Positions 46,342-58,421 of a stretch of 64,000 nucleotides of DNA are shown piece after piece; position 1 is the stretch's first letter; the number at the start of each line of letters is the position of its first letter. The notes beneath the pieces were generated by a model. The model saw only the letters and a program-made list of their open reading frames with translations. It had not been told where the DNA came from and ran no database searches. The stretch lies in contig JAJIRX010000512.1 of assembly GCA_023853785.1 (NCBI GenBank), positions 186,001-250,000 of the forward strand. The letters are read 5' to 3'. Source of the stretch: Psilocybe azurescens. Lineage: Eukaryota; Basidiomycota; Agaricomycetes; Agaricales; Agrocybaceae. The position numbers and the translations under genes are program-made.

Positions 46342-49300
46342 CTACCCCTCCTCCGACCCAGCCTCCGACCCAGCCTCGAACATCGACGCCGACAGCGCTG
46401 CATAGGCGTCCTGATACCTCTCAAGCTACCGCTCGTACTCCGCCTCAAACGATTCCCTTTCGCTATCGATGTCATTACTATCGCCGTCGGGGTCGACATC
46501 ATGGCCATCACGATCGGGGTTATTATGCTTGCCATCATCCATGAAACCAAAGTCGTCTGAATCAATGACAGAGCAATCGCGATCGAGGTCGAGGTAGAGT
46601 TGGAGCACACTGGGCAAAGGCAGAGCGCTACTTGACAGCACCACCTCAGCGTGCGGGGATGCCGGTGGTGATAATCGCGCTGGTGAATTTGGTGCCGACG
46701 TTGATGGAGTTCGTGCCCTTGCGTGTGTGCAAGCGCGTGTTGGTGCTGCTGTGGGTGAGAGAAGCCATGCTGGTAAGGGTAATGGGAAAGATGAGGGTAC
46801 GATGACCGGAGACGAGGCGAGCTCGATCAGGGGTGCAACTGGGACCCCGACTGGTACTTGAGCTCAAGCTGGATCTGGCGCTGGAGCTATCACAGAACCA
46901 GCTTCTGCATTTCGCTACCTATGCACAACGACCTCCTGCTCCTCATCCCCAACATTCTGCTCTCACAGCAATAGCAGCGGCGACGAGATCACGAACGGCG
47001 GTCGTACCGTTACATCTCGATCTCGCTGTCGTTGATTTTCATCGTTTGGATAGTCCTAATTCCGACCTCGAACATGTACCTCATCCAGTGATTGACGCAG
47101 GTGCATCCAGCGATCTCCCTGATGATCTCCATCACGATCTCAGGCCTCCACCCTCCTCCCCTTCCTCCTCCACCATCTCCGAATCATGAAAAGACATCGC
47201 GATCACACTCGCACGCATCAGCGGCGTCGCGCGCTCCATCAACATCTCGCCGTCCGCGCCACCATTTTTGTTATCATCGTCCATTAAATTCGGCAGATCA
47301 GGAACATGAACGAGAGTCAGAGCAGGAACGGGAACAGATGCCGGAGTAGTAGAGGAAGGAACGGGAACAGAGCATCCGTCGCCGGAGACGGAGGCGGAGA
47401 TGGAGATGGCCATGTCCGACGAGCCAGTGCCGTTGAGGGCATTCGTGTTCGTGTTCATATTCCTTTACGCGAACACAATCTAGAGAGAAAGAACGAAAGA
47501 AGGGGTCAGCAAGATCAATCGAATCCAAGAATGTGAAAACTTTCGTGTTTTGCTTTATCGAAATAAATAGAGATGGTAAATCAAAAGAATGTGAGTACAC
47601 AAACGAATAGGAATGCAATCAGGCACAGTGTGGTAAATATATGACGGACCCACGGACCCATGCAATTGATACATCACGAAACAAAAAAATCTGGACAAAA
47701 AGGCAGCAGAAATAGGGGCGAAAAAAATGCAAAAAAACGATAATGCATGAAAAATGTTACACACCTCTCACACGCGCTCTTTTTCCTCTCCAGACCTAAG
47801 TCCAATGACAGGAACGCCGAGCGGCCGTGTCAACCATCATCGGCCCGCATCCTCGTGTTCAGCGTAGGCCCTTTGATCCTCGTCAAGCCCATCATCTTCG
47901 CGCTGGTGACTTTGTCGAGATCGACGTGCAAGCCCCTCTTCCGAGTGCCGCTTTGCACTGTCTGCATCTACACCCACACCGACGTTCACATCTCGCTCGG
48001 GCAAAGGTAAAAGGACGTGGCAGGGGCGTGCTGGGGCGTGCAAGATGGGGCGTGCGAGTGTGCTTATTTTGTTCGACATATATCGTGTACAGGTGACGAT
48101 CAAGGAGCAGCGGAGGCAGCCACAGATGCAGATGCCACCCTCGCGTTAGCGAGCTAAATAAAAATAAAGAAAAAGTCAGAGTGCAGCACACAACTTAACG
48201 TTTGGAAAAGAGAATGAAACATTAAAATGAAAAGAATGAAAAGGTACAAAAAAAGCGAGAGCGTAAAAGACGAGGTTATAATAGGTAGATACCAGGAAGG
48301 AAGCAAAAACGTATATAGTGAACGAGGAAGGAAAGAACGCAGGGATTAAAAAAAATGCGGACGGACAGTGGAAACGAGGACAAGAACGACAGGCGGAATT
48401 ACAGGGAGAACAAAAGGAAGAAATGCAAATAATAGCAGGCAAACACTCACCCGCTCGCTCAGCCCTCTGATCTCGCTCTCGAGTTTCCGGTTCCGTGCAA
48501 CAGTCATGTCAAGCATCGCAGTGATCTGCTCTTCTTCCGTCGTCACCTCATCCACATCCTCTTATCTCTTAACTCTCTGTATCGCTCGTTCGCTCCCAGG
48601 CATCCCCCTCATCTCCATACAAACACATCCCTCCAATTCTGCCTCCCACCTCGCCACCTGCGCCTTGAGCGCCACCGCACTGGCTTGCGTGCGTGCGTGC
48701 ACTGCTTGATAAGTGGAGAGCTGCATTTCGGACTCAGGAGGTGCGTTAGGTCGGATGTGTAGGAGTTGGAGCTGAGTTAGCAGGGGTGGGAGGGGGATAT
48801 GCAGGACTGGGGATGAGAGTGGAAACGATATGGCGGGGTTGGCTGGTGCACTATTATGCTGGGACCTTCATCTGTAAAAACTATAGAATGTGCGTGTGAG
48901 ATCAGGTAATGTACAGTGTATGCGCGTTATATTCGTACCTGCAAGACTCGACAGCTGCATCTGACCGACAGGCCTCTTCTTATAATCCTGCTCCACTTGC
49001 ACTACACAAACGCATCAACATCAAAGACTCGCATGCACCCAATAGAAAGAACCAACCAACCAAAGCAAAAAGAAAACCCACGCATCCCTCTCAACAAGCA
49101 TCCTAATCTTCTCCTTCGACTCATCCCGCTCCCTTTTCACCCGCTCCCTCACCGCCTCGCACGCCCGTACCTTCCTACGCATAGCTCCAAGCTCCCTGTG
49201 CAGCTCCGTGTTCTCCTGTGCATGTGTATTGAGCGTGTCAAGCGTGTCGAGGAGGCACGAGTGCAGGAAGGAGATCTTGGTAAGATGGGTTGTGCGCGTT

Positions 49301-49600
49301 GTGATGAGGGATGTTATCTGGTGTGCGTCATTTTTATGATGAAGAATGAGGGTAGAGACCGTGGTAGTGGTGACTGTGAGAAGGGTAGGCAGGGTAAAGG
49401 AGGGAAAAGAGGCAGAAAAAGAGAGAGAAAAGATGCAATCAGCGTGAATCAGAGTTCGCATGGGGCAGGCTCAAGCGCAGAGCAGGAAACTCACACACTT
49501 GTTTGTCTTTCTGCGCCAGCAGGGCTTCCAATTCGCGTTCGCGCTACTGCTCGGTGGGCCGGCGGGTCGTTTTCTGATTCATCGACGGCGGGGGCCCCAT
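46342..49600 (-). pseudogene. Coiled-coil gene copy C (pseudogene)
   Basis: Same layout as copy A: start MGPPPSMNQK at 49600, exon 2 coiled coil (LHRELGAMRRKVRACEAV), exon 3 (VEQDYKKRPVGQMQL), exon 4 segment (MTVARNRKLESEIRGLSERV), and a last exon that ends in SMFEAGSEAGSEEG with TAG at 46342-46344. It is inactivated by TAG for CAG in exon 1, an AT instead of GT at the exon 2 donor, stops around the LISPLGVP-equivalent (PLGVPVIGLRSG), and TAG for CAG after EYER near the C-terminus. The CAG-to-TAG changes are C-to-T transitions on the coding strand. Confidence 0.7.
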
Positions 49601-49843
49601 CTCTGTTCAAGTTAACTCCTCGGGATCGATTCCACTGAGAGGAGGCTCGCGCATGGTCAGGCAAAAACAAGTCCAGTAAAGATCCCAGTCAGGATTCCAA
49701 AGATCAGGTATTACGAAAGTAATATCACAGTCACAGATACTATAGATATTATGTGCAGACTTAAAACCCGCAGACGTTAAGTATTGCAATAGTTGATTGA
49801 AGAGATGGATGACTTGGCGAGCATGTTGCTCGGCTCGTGCTTC

Positions 49844-49853
49844 TTAGGGTTAG
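49844..49853 (+). repeat. Interstitial telomere-like repeat at edge of block C
   Basis: CTTAGGGTTAG followed by CCAACATTGG, 244 bp upstream of the copy C start. It matches the position of the repeats next to blocks A and B but is two bases shorter. Confidence 0.75.
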
Positions 49854-51114
49854 CCAACATTGGCCTCAGCCTAGTCGATCAACGTATCGTGTCAGTCTCG
49901 GTAATGATTTTAGTAACATCTATTGAATTAAACTCGATGAATCCGTAATCCCTCGACTTTCCATTCCAGACAATGTTTCTGATTAGAATAATTCTCTATG
50001 TATCGTAAAAATAAACTGCACCTTTTTGTTTCGTGAAATGCGCAACCGTGTAACGTTATTGAAACGCGAGAAGTAAGCTTTAAAAAGATCCTGCTAGAAG
50101 CAACACACCAAGGTCGAAACAGAGCTGAGAATACGGAGGACAGTGCCACAGTGTGGGTGGAGGTGGAAAGGTGGATGTGGGTATAGGTGTCGATGAAGTG
50201 GATGTATGTGGAAGGAGAAGACATAATTATTCTGGTGATGGAGGCGACGGAGGCGTAATCGACGCTGTAGATGAAGTAGAGGACGATGTGAATATGAGGA
50301 AATGCGTGTCTCGACGTCACCTCCCATGCAGTATCTTTTGGACGCCGCGCGGAGCGAGATGAACATGAGTAGATAAAGAAGAAATTTGATAATCTGCATA
50401 GAAATGTCAATATATGCGCTTTAATGTCGCTTGATATATGTGAAAAGGAGAGTAACGAACCAAAGTTCTTCGGACTGTCCAGAATACATCTTACTTGTGA
50501 CATTCGACAAATAGCCCAAGCTGGACCCCCGTCGTACGGCTGACGACATCGAAGTTCAGCTCATGCCTGTCTCGAATGACGGAGATACCGCATGCCGACC
50601 ATGCACACACCTTGGACTGTATTGACGGAGGGGAGTCGGGACGTTCTGATGCTGCTGCTAAACGCGGTTAGATGACGCGCGGGTCAACTTCATGCAGAAG
50701 CAAAAAAAAAAAAAAAGGGGGGGGGGGGGGGTGAGCTGTGGTAAAAATAATTATTGAATGACGAGATCAAGGAAGATTATTCTGTCTGATAATTCCAATG
50801 GTGTGGACGATACATCCAGCCACGTCAGAGAATGTGTATTTGAAAGGACAAGAGATGGGAGGAAGCGGAAACGCACCGTGGTTCGTCCTCAATTCCGCCT
50901 CTGCCTGTACGTCATGATTCTTCGCATTCAAGTAGTTGAAGTCTTTCGCTCTTCACCGTATATGATAGGGGTGAAAAGAGTTGTTGAGGAGTTTGAATAG
51001 TGACAGCGATGGTCGAAAGCGTAGTGAAGTGGAAGGGGAACGATGCTGCCCTTCGAGGTCAAGTGTCGAGTGCTGTAATCGGACGATCCGGAGGACATGT
51101 CCCATTAGAAGTCT
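49854..51114. other. Region between block C and the Ty3/Gypsy element
   Basis: Open frames on both strands (for example 49928-50503 minus, 50758-51000 plus) show no known motif. A purine tract of 15 A followed by 15 G lies at 50702-50731. Confidence 0.4.
50702..50731 (+). repeat. A15G15 purine tract
   Basis: Fifteen A followed directly by fifteen G. Such a tract can adopt quadruplex or triplex structures and is hard to sequence accurately, so its true length is uncertain. Confidence 0.85.
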
Positions 51115-51119
51115 GTTGG
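51115..51119. repeat. Target-site duplication of the Ty3/Gypsy element, left
   Basis: GTTGG directly before the left LTR; the same five bases follow the right LTR at 59221-59225. Five base pairs is the usual length for Ty3/Gypsy integrases. Confidence 0.85.
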
Positions 51120-51294
51120 TGTCAGGCGAGGACTCAGGGAGGACGAAGACGACAGAGAAAAAGGGTGATCAGAGTAAGAGACAAGGTAGAGACTACTGTA
51201 CAAATGAGTGAGACCCGCGATTATATAGGGGTGTGACCCCTATACGATCGGTCTATATACGGTAGTATAGGGTGACTATGGTACGGTCGTAACA
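51120..51294 (-). repeat. 3' LTR of the Ty3/Gypsy element
   Basis: A 175-bp terminal repeat bounded by TGTCAGGCGAG and CGGTCGTAACA on the plus strand, so TG...CA on the element strand. It differs from the other LTR (59047-59220) by one substitution and one base in an A run. It contains a perfect palindrome at 51224-51244, arms TATAGGGGT and ACCCCTATA. Confidence 0.95.
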
Positions 51295-51306
51295 TCACCC
51301 CCTCCT
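51295..51306 (-). promoter_or_regulatory. Polypurine tract for plus-strand priming
   Basis: AGGAGGGGGTGA on the element strand, touching the 3' LTR as required for the second-strand primer in LTR elements. Confidence 0.75.
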
Positions 51307-51326
51307 AAGAAAAGACCGCCTGCGAG

Positions 51327-54300
51327 CTAAGGAATGTTGTGACAACGTTTGTACGCAACGATGAGCAGATTAGGGTCGAACAGTTCAGTGACCCAGATGG
51401 TATTGCCATCCGAAGATCCTTCCAGTGTGACCAGGAATTGGGTGCCGCTGCGTAGAAGACGATGAGAGACGACGGAGGCGACAGCCCGAGTGGGCAAATT
51501 AACGGCGTTCGAGGGGGGCGAGGCAGCAGTAGGTTGGGCGTTGAAGGCAGGCGAGATGAAGGGGTGAAGTTTAGACACATGGAGACATTATGGATGAGCC
51601 AGCCAGGCGGCAATTCGAGCTTGTAGGATTGAATGCCTACTTTTTGAACGACCTTGAACGGGCCATGACGTTTACTGTCGAGTTTCTTGCATGGGCGGGA
51701 GGTCTTAATATCCGAGGCGTCGAGCAGGACGAGATCCCCCATTGCGAAGACAGGCGCAGGTCGGTGAGATTTGTTGTACGCGCGTGACATCGCCTGGGCT
51801 GCAAGCTCGAGTGCGGCGGAGGACTCACGCTGCAGAGCGTCCATCTGCGAAGCAAACTCGTTAGCGCGTTTGACAACCGTAGTAGACTGGCGAATAGGCT
51901 GCAAAGGGCGGCGGGGGTCACGACCGAGGTTCAGAAAGAAAGGGGAATAGCCAGTCGAGGAGTTCACTTTGTTGTTACACGCAAACTCAGCGCACGCAAG
52001 CCATTCGGCCCAATCCGATTGACGCTGGTTACAGAAAATGCGCAGGTACTGTTCAACCTCTTGATTAGCGCGCTCGGTCTGACCGTCTGTTTGTGGGCGA
52101 AAGGCGGTTGAGGCATTTTCCGTGATCCCAAGGAGTTCGTTGAGAGCCCGGGTGAAGCTGCTGAGGAAAACAGAGCCACGATCGGAGATGACACAACAAG
52201 GTAGGCCGAAGTCCTTCCAGACGTTATCCCTGTACAGCCTAGCCAACCCTTCGGCCGTGATAGTCTTTCTGCAAGGCATAATGCGAACCATTTTTGAGAG
52301 TCTGTCGACAACCACAAAGATCGAGTCGTAACCGCCAGACCTAGGCAAGTCGACGATGAGATCAGCCGAGATTACGTCCCAATTAGAGTCCGGGACAGCG
52401 TTGGGAGTGAGCAGGCCGTGGGGGCATTGGCGGAGAGGTTTAGCTTTCTGGCAGATAGTGCAGCCATTGACGTAACGTCTGCAGTCGCGGGCCAAAGACG
52501 GCCACCAGAAGTCCCGCTGCGTGAGTTCGATCGTCTTTGCACGACCCGGGTGGCCAGCAGTGATGGCGTCGTGGTTGGCATGTAAGATGCGTTCGCGTAG
52601 GCTGGCCTTGTCCGGGACAAAAATGCGGTTGTGCCAGCAGACAATCCCATTGGTGTAGGACCAGCCTGTCATGTTTCGATGCCTGTTAAACATGTCTTCC
52701 AACTGTTGTTTGTGCAGCTTGATTTCAGCAACAAAGGGGCTGTCTGGCAAATTGACATGGGTGCGGCGGATGTGCTCGGGTTTCAGCAGGGTTAAGTTGT
52801 CGTTATCGCCGCCGCCTTTGTCATAGTCAGGTCGCCTCGACAAGGCGTCTGCACACACCATCGAAGATCCAGGTTTGTGAACAAGAACAAAATCGAAATC
52901 GGCGAGCTCCGCAGACCAGCGAGCTTGCCGGCGGTTCAATTTTGGCTCGACATGAAGTACTGCAGGTTGCGATGGTCGGAGAAGATTTTGACAGGGTGGG
53001 TGGAGCCATGCAGATAACGTCGCCAGTCATTGAGGGTGCGCATTATGGACAGTAGTTCACGGTCGTGAATGTCGTAGTTACGCTCAATCTCGTTCAAGGC
53101 CTTGGAAGAGAACGCGATAGGCTGCCATGTGTCGCCTTGGCGTTGACTGAGCACGGCGCCAGTCACAAAGCCGGATGAGTCTGCCTCGACACAGAAGGGG
53201 GGCTGCCGTCAAGAGGAAGGGCAAGGATTGGGCAAGAGCAGGCACTTGCGCTGCTAGCTCTTTGAATGCCTGGTTCTCGACAGAAGACCAAAACCAAGGC
53301 TGGTTGCCACAGAGACAATTCAAGGGGCTCGCCATGCGGGCAAAGTGTCCAATGAAGCGGCGATAGAAGTTTGCAAAGCCGAGGAACTGCTGCACATCCT
53401 TCTTGCATTTGGGCGTTGGCCAATCGGCCAGAGCAACGACCTTCTTTGGGTCCATTCGCAGCATCCCCTCGGACACGACGACACCCAGAAATTCCACCTC
53501 GGTCTTCTCGAAAGCGCACTTCTCAGGTTTTAGGAACAGGTTGTTATCCTTCAGGATTTGCAGCAAGCGGTTGACCAAGCGGCGATGCTCATTGATGTCA
53601 TTGGAAAAAATCAAAATATCATCCATGTATATGATTACATGCCCACCATCGATGAGGTCCTTGAATAAGTCGTTCGTCATGTTCTGGAACGTCGCAGGGG
53701 AATTGCAGAGACCGAAGTACATTACCAAGGGTTCAAAAAGCCCACGGTTGGTGATGAAGGCCGCCTTGTGCTCGTCAGCCTTCAGCGAATGCGACGTTGT
53801 TGTATCCCCAGCGAATATCGAGCTTTGTGAAGTATTTAGCACCCTTCAACTTGTCCATGAGCTCCGAAATCAGCGGCAGCGGGTAGCGATTGCGAATCGT
53901 CATCTCATTCAGCTTGCGGTAGTCCTGGATAGGGCGTAGCAAGCCATCCTTCTTTGGCGACAAAGAAAAAGGGGGAGGCCAACGGCGAAATTGAGGGGCG
54001 ATATACAGCCAGTACGCAGCTCCCTCGTCGATGAACTCATCTGCTGCAATGGACTGCTTCGGGGGACAGAGGGTAGATTCTGGCCTTGATGGACTTTGCA
54101 TCAGGTTTGAGGTCGATAGCATGGTCCCAAGTCCGGCACAGCGGCAGTTTGTCAAATTCAGACTTCTCAAAAACAGGTGCGAAATCCTTTAGGTAGCGGT
54201 CAGGGTAAGAGGCGGCGTTGCGTTGAGACGTAAGGTAAGCCATCACTTCAGATATTGGCTCTGCAGGTAGAACAGAACATTCATTGAGATCGACACACAG

Positions 54301-55033
54301 CATGTGGTCGCCATCTTCCAAAGCCTCCACAATCACGTCAGACCACTCCTCTTGGGAGGGGCGAATGTCTTCGGACCAGCCATCGGCGTGGAGCGTGTTG
54401 TCAACATGGTCACCCAAGGCGCTTATGACAGGCTCATCGGGGTGCTGTTGGCATACCACGTCAGCACCACACAAGAGCGGGCACCTTGTAAAGCAAAGTT
54501 TGCCAGACTTGAAGTCGATAACAGGGTTGTGGAAGCGGAGCCAGGATAGACCCAGGATCAGGGAAGAAGAGCCAGTGTTCGTAACCGAAAAGCATAAGTT
54601 CTCAACATGATCGCCGATGGAAACCTCCAGCAAAACAGCGTTTTTGATGCAACCATTGGCATTGCGAGAACCATCGACGTTGTAGACGGGCGATAGGGTG
54701 TGGCAAGGGAATCAAGGGTAGATTGAGGCTTGCAATGAGGTCTTCATGAATGTAACAACCAGAGGCACCGCTGTCCAGAAGGGCGACAATCGAGGTTGGG
54801 GCAGCGGAGGGGACAGGCTTCACCAAGAGGGAAATGTCCATTGAGTTGCTGCCGACACACGAGATGACATTCTTCGGCTCGCTGTAGTTGACGTGGAGGA
54901 CCTGCACGGCGAGCGGAGAGTCTAAGAAACACAGAGAGCATATCAGACGCTTCGCCGACTTCCAGATGGCTATCTCGAGCCACCCACTTGTCGAGTACTC
55001 GCAGGACAGCCTGTTTATCAGGGTAAGCGGCAC
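51327..55033 (-). pseudogene. Ty3/Gypsy pol: PR-RT-RNaseH-integrase-chromodomain-like
   Basis: Polyprotein that matures and replicates the element. In order: aspartic protease with ALLDSGASGCYIH (about 54795); reverse transcriptase from [18 protein letters not shown] (about 54100), [10 protein letters not shown], and catalytic IIYMDDILIF (about 53620); RNase H with TGAVLSQRQGDTWQPIAFSS and DRELLSIMRTL (53166-53040); integrase with zinc-binding HDAITAGHPGR and NGCTICQKAK, and catalytic Asp in SADLIVDLP, Asp in VISDRGSVF and Glu in DGQTERANQEVEQYL. The tail HRLLRSGTQFLVTLEGSS looks like a degenerate chromodomain. Frame changes occur around 54100, 53790, 53200, 53050 and 51580, so no full polyprotein can be read, though every catalytic motif is intact. 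Confidence 0.92.
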
Positions 55034-55399
55034 GACAACGTTCCAGCAAGGAAACGACCGTCAAAGGAGCGGGGGATAAAAACGGCATTGGGGCGTGCGT
55101 GTTTGGGAAGGGGAGGGAAAGGTTGCGCAGGAGGAGGTCCGTCATGAATGTGATACAGTAACTCACCATTTGCAGTGCATTCACCCACGCGACCTGTGTT
55201 GCCAACGTCTTCGACCTCTTCACACGAAGCACGATAACGCCGAAGGGGAACAACCTCAGCGACGTCAGGGCGCACGATACCAGGGGAAGAAACAGATGGC
55301 ACAGGGGGTAAGAGAGAAGACGTGGTTTGTAAGGCAGAAAAGCAATGTATTGATTCATTGAATACACGCATAAGCTCATGAACCGTCGAGGACACGTCA

Positions 55400-55870
55400 G
55401 TCACTTGGCGGCAGCTACAAAACCCTCGTCAACCAACAGCTCATCAGAATCCTCTTCAACCCAGAAAATCTCCTCACGGTCTTCTTCAGCCAGGACAGCA
55501 AATTCCTCCATCATAGTGTGGGCTTGGGCAAGTCGAGAACAAGTGTCGTGGTCGGAACTGAGCGTCGTAAGGCTTGGGGCAAGAGCGGGCAAGGTGACCC
55601 TTGAGGCCGCGAGTTGTGGCAGGCCATTGAAGCTAGGTCAGGGCGCCGGCCTAGAAAAAGCGATCGGCAGGCAAGGAAATGGACGTGGGCAACGAGGCAT
55701 GCGGCGTGGGTGTGTGGGAGATGGAGCTTGAGGGGGTAGGTGTCGCGGAAGAAGAGGTTTGGGAGGGGCAAGAGGAAAAGGGAAGTCTCCACCAGCCTTG
55801 AGTGTGAGACAGAGTCACGTTGAGATGTTTAGTGCGGGGTGACTTTGTAATTGCCCAATACACAACACCC
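55400..55870 (-). pseudogene. Ty3/Gypsy gag, 3' part with zinc knuckle
   Basis: Ser/Pro-rich linker (QTSSSATPTPSSSISHTP) followed by a CCHC zinc knuckle, readable as C-H-N-C-X4-H-X4-C if one extra base near 55630 is ignored. It is the downstream half of gag; the upstream half is at 57745-58421. An acidic segment (EEDREEIFWVEEDSDELLV) follows at 55401-55592. Confidence 0.65.
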
Positions 55871-57745
55871 AATCAAATATTTATATTGATCAGTTCGATC
55901 TGGGAGGGTAAGCTCGTAAGGCTTATTACAATAACTAGTTTAGCAGAGTACAGACTTAGACGATCGCTCTGGGGTGATCACTAGTAGCTAGAGAACACTT
56001 TTACAGGCTAGTACACACAAGGCACTTGAATAGTAAGGGTGATCTCTCTTATATGAGGGCGATCACCAATATCAGGGGGGATCGCTTTTGGGGGCGAGTG
56101 TACACGGGACACTTAACAGTTTCTCTTTATAAAACCCAAACTCAAACTTTGTCAAACACTATAAGCGATCACCCGTATTAACACGTAGTAGATCCTTGGT
56201 TCCTATAAGCAACTGGGCACACTAGTCCACAGTCCTTAGTTTACTATAGGCAACGTCCTGAAAACAGTCGGATTTCTCTGACAGTCATCCCTAGTTACTA
56301 TGAGCGATCACTAGCCTTTATAGGGTTCCCACCCGTACTTAATAATCCCCAGGGCAGTCTTACTATAGGCAACGTCCTGAACAGTCGGAGTTCTCTGACA
56401 GTCGTCCCTAGTTACTATGAGCAATCGCTAGTCGTATAGGGTTCCAATCCGTACTTAACAATCCCCAGGGCAGTCCACGGATGACTTATAAAAGCCTGCT
56501 TATCAAGTCTAATAGACCTGACGTTGAATATCACAATGGCGATTGCTCACGAAACCAGGTAGCGCCCTAATTGCTTAAGGTGAACTGCAGTGTTCGATCT
56601 CTTATCACACAAATCACTAGTCCTCGAAGTGTTAACACTAGAATTCTTATTCAGAGTAAATTCTGATATCAAATCTGGGGTGTAAATTACTTGGTTCCTA
56701 TTCTAAGATACAGGGCTGTTTTTATAGACTAAATAGATACTTTGGCTTGTGATAATTGAAAGAGACTAAGAGAAAAGGAAGGAAATGGACCGCGTGCTGC
56801 CTAGCCTTTGCTGCACCAATTATAATAGTGGAAAGTACTAGTTTGCCTGGGCTACGGCGCTTATTTGAAGATAACATGGTTGTCCATGCGGCAGTGCCTT
56901 TTTGGGTAGCGATCACCCAACTTATTTTATCAGATGGCTTGCGGCTAAGGCATGTCGGGACTAGATTGCTTAGGGGTATATTTCCTAGGAAACCCTCCCA
57001 AGGTTCCCCAGCACAGTTGCTATTGGTTTAGGACCCCCTGGAACAGCAGGTGCCCTTATCATGAGGCAAGTTACCTCTAGTATCGTGTGGCGATTGCTGG
57101 CTGGGCGATCGCTCACTCACGTTGGCTGCATTGCAAATTACAAGTTTTTATAGTCGGATCTAGTAGACCGCCATATGCTGAGTTGTACACAAGATTTCAA
57201 TTGCCAATACATTCGGTCCGTGGGGCGATCACCCGTGTGGCGCAGTGATGCCTGATCCCCGAGCGGTTGATCACCTAATTTAGTGAACAGCCTTTGTGAG
57301 GCCTGGACACAGTGATCGCTTTTGCTAATTAATAAGGTTTTCATCACTTGGCGATCACTTGGTAAGACACTGGTGGGTGTTACCCCTTGTAAGAGCCAAG
57401 GTCATTTCTTAAGGGTTTCTTCTTTGCATGGGACTAATAGTATGATCAATGGAGCGGGTGATCGCCCGGACACTCGGTTAGGGTTGCTTTGATAGCTGTG
57501 TAGGAAACTAAAGGTAGTCTTTGATTCGTAGCACTGATTAATAGGCCACACTACACCTTAGTTAGTTTGTAAGGTCTATTACTCTTGTTGGCCCACTAGG
57601 AAGTAAAGCCTCAAAGCCTAATAGTCTGGCTGTATCTCCTACCCTTCACTAGTATAATGTACTAGTTTATTACAGATAACAATCGCAAAAATAAGGGCCT
57701 CTGTATCTCACTATGAATTGTAAGCTCAGAATGGTTTACACCCTT
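55870..57745. mobile_element. Unclassified 1.9-kb insert inside gag, GCGATCAC-rich
   Basis: Sequence unlike gag separates the two halves of the gene. It has no credible reading frame. Eight exact GCGATCAC/GTGATCGC octamers lie at 56059, 56165, 56304, 56909, 57235, 57312, 57351 and 57458, plus palindromic GCGATCGC at 57105 and several one-base variants. A 119-bp tandem duplication lies at 56241-56475. Clusters of short repeats of this kind are often transposase-binding sites of DNA transposons, but I found no clean terminal inverted repeat or target duplication. Limits are approximate. Confidence 0.5.
56241..56475. repeat. Two-copy tandem repeat, about 119 bp
   Basis: Both units start TTACTATAGGCAACGTCCTG (56241 and 56360) and end CCCCAGGGCAGTC. 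They differ at several positions; one of the differences turns GCGATCAC in unit 1 into GCAATCGC in unit 2. Confidence 0.85.
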
Positions 57746-58421
57746 TCAGCGTCGACCTCTCGCAGCTTATGGTCCTGCTCCAGAGCCGCTTCGCTGCTAT
57801 TCCTTGTAGGTTGTCAGGACAGACGTGGTCCGGTTGATCTCGCGCAGCAGAGGGGGACTGAGAGCATTCTTTAGAGCGTAAATAACCGCTCTGTCGTTGA
57901 AGTTAGACCGGATGATGAGCTCATCGAAGATCACGAGGAATTCCTGGGCCAACAGTTTGCCCTGACGGATGAGCGCAATCTCATGAGCGGCCTCGTCCTC
58001 AGAGTAATGATTGAGGAAGGTGTCTTTGAACAGAGTTTCAAACGCGTCCCACGTGGTGATCTCGTAGTCGCCATTGCGGATGTCGGTCATCATATGGTTA
58101 CACCAGATTTTCGCAAACCCCTTTGAGCAGTAGGAAAGCAAAAATAGAACTTGAGTTTTGATGAGCGCGAAATCAGTGGGATTCGCGAGCATGTGACCAT
58201 GGATCATTGCGAGAAAGTCAGGGACGTTGGCTGACACACCATCAAATTCAGGAGGCAGGTTCATGTGCAAACAGCGCGAGGGTGCAGCAGACGCAGAGGG
58301 CTTGGGAGCCGCTGGTTGGGAGCCAGAGAAGTCCCTGAGGAAGAGCAGCATGCTCTCCCGGTTAGCCTCGATCATGCTCTCAGCGGTTAGCAGCCAAAAT
58401 GCGGTCAAGCAAGTCGGCCAT
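57745..58421 (-). pseudogene. Ty3/Gypsy gag, 5' part (capsid)
   Basis: Structural protein of the virus-like particle. The likely start is the ATG at 58421 (MADLLDRIL), with a frame change near 58385 before ESMIEANRESMLLFLRDF. The capsid core has LPPEFDGVSANVPDFL, AFETLFKDTFLNHYSEDEAA, and ALIRQGKLLAQEFLVIFDEL, typical of the retrotransposon gag fold. The frame ends at 57797, but matching sequence (LEQDHKLREV) continues in another frame to about 57745, where the GCGATCAC-rich insert begins. Confidence 0.85.

Noticed and set aside
49928..50503. 191-codon minus-strand open frame next to block C
   Set aside because: Repetitive His/Thr-rich sequence opposite a GAT/GGA simple-sequence stretch; no recognisable domain.
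55870..57745. GCGATCGC-like words as a cyanobacterial HIP1 signature or contamination
   Set aside because: The main word is GCGATCAC, the cluster is confined to one insert, and both flanks are a fungal Ty3 element.
55870..57745. Nested solo LTR inside gag
   Set aside because: No TG...CA ends with a matching 5-bp duplication could be found at the two junctions.
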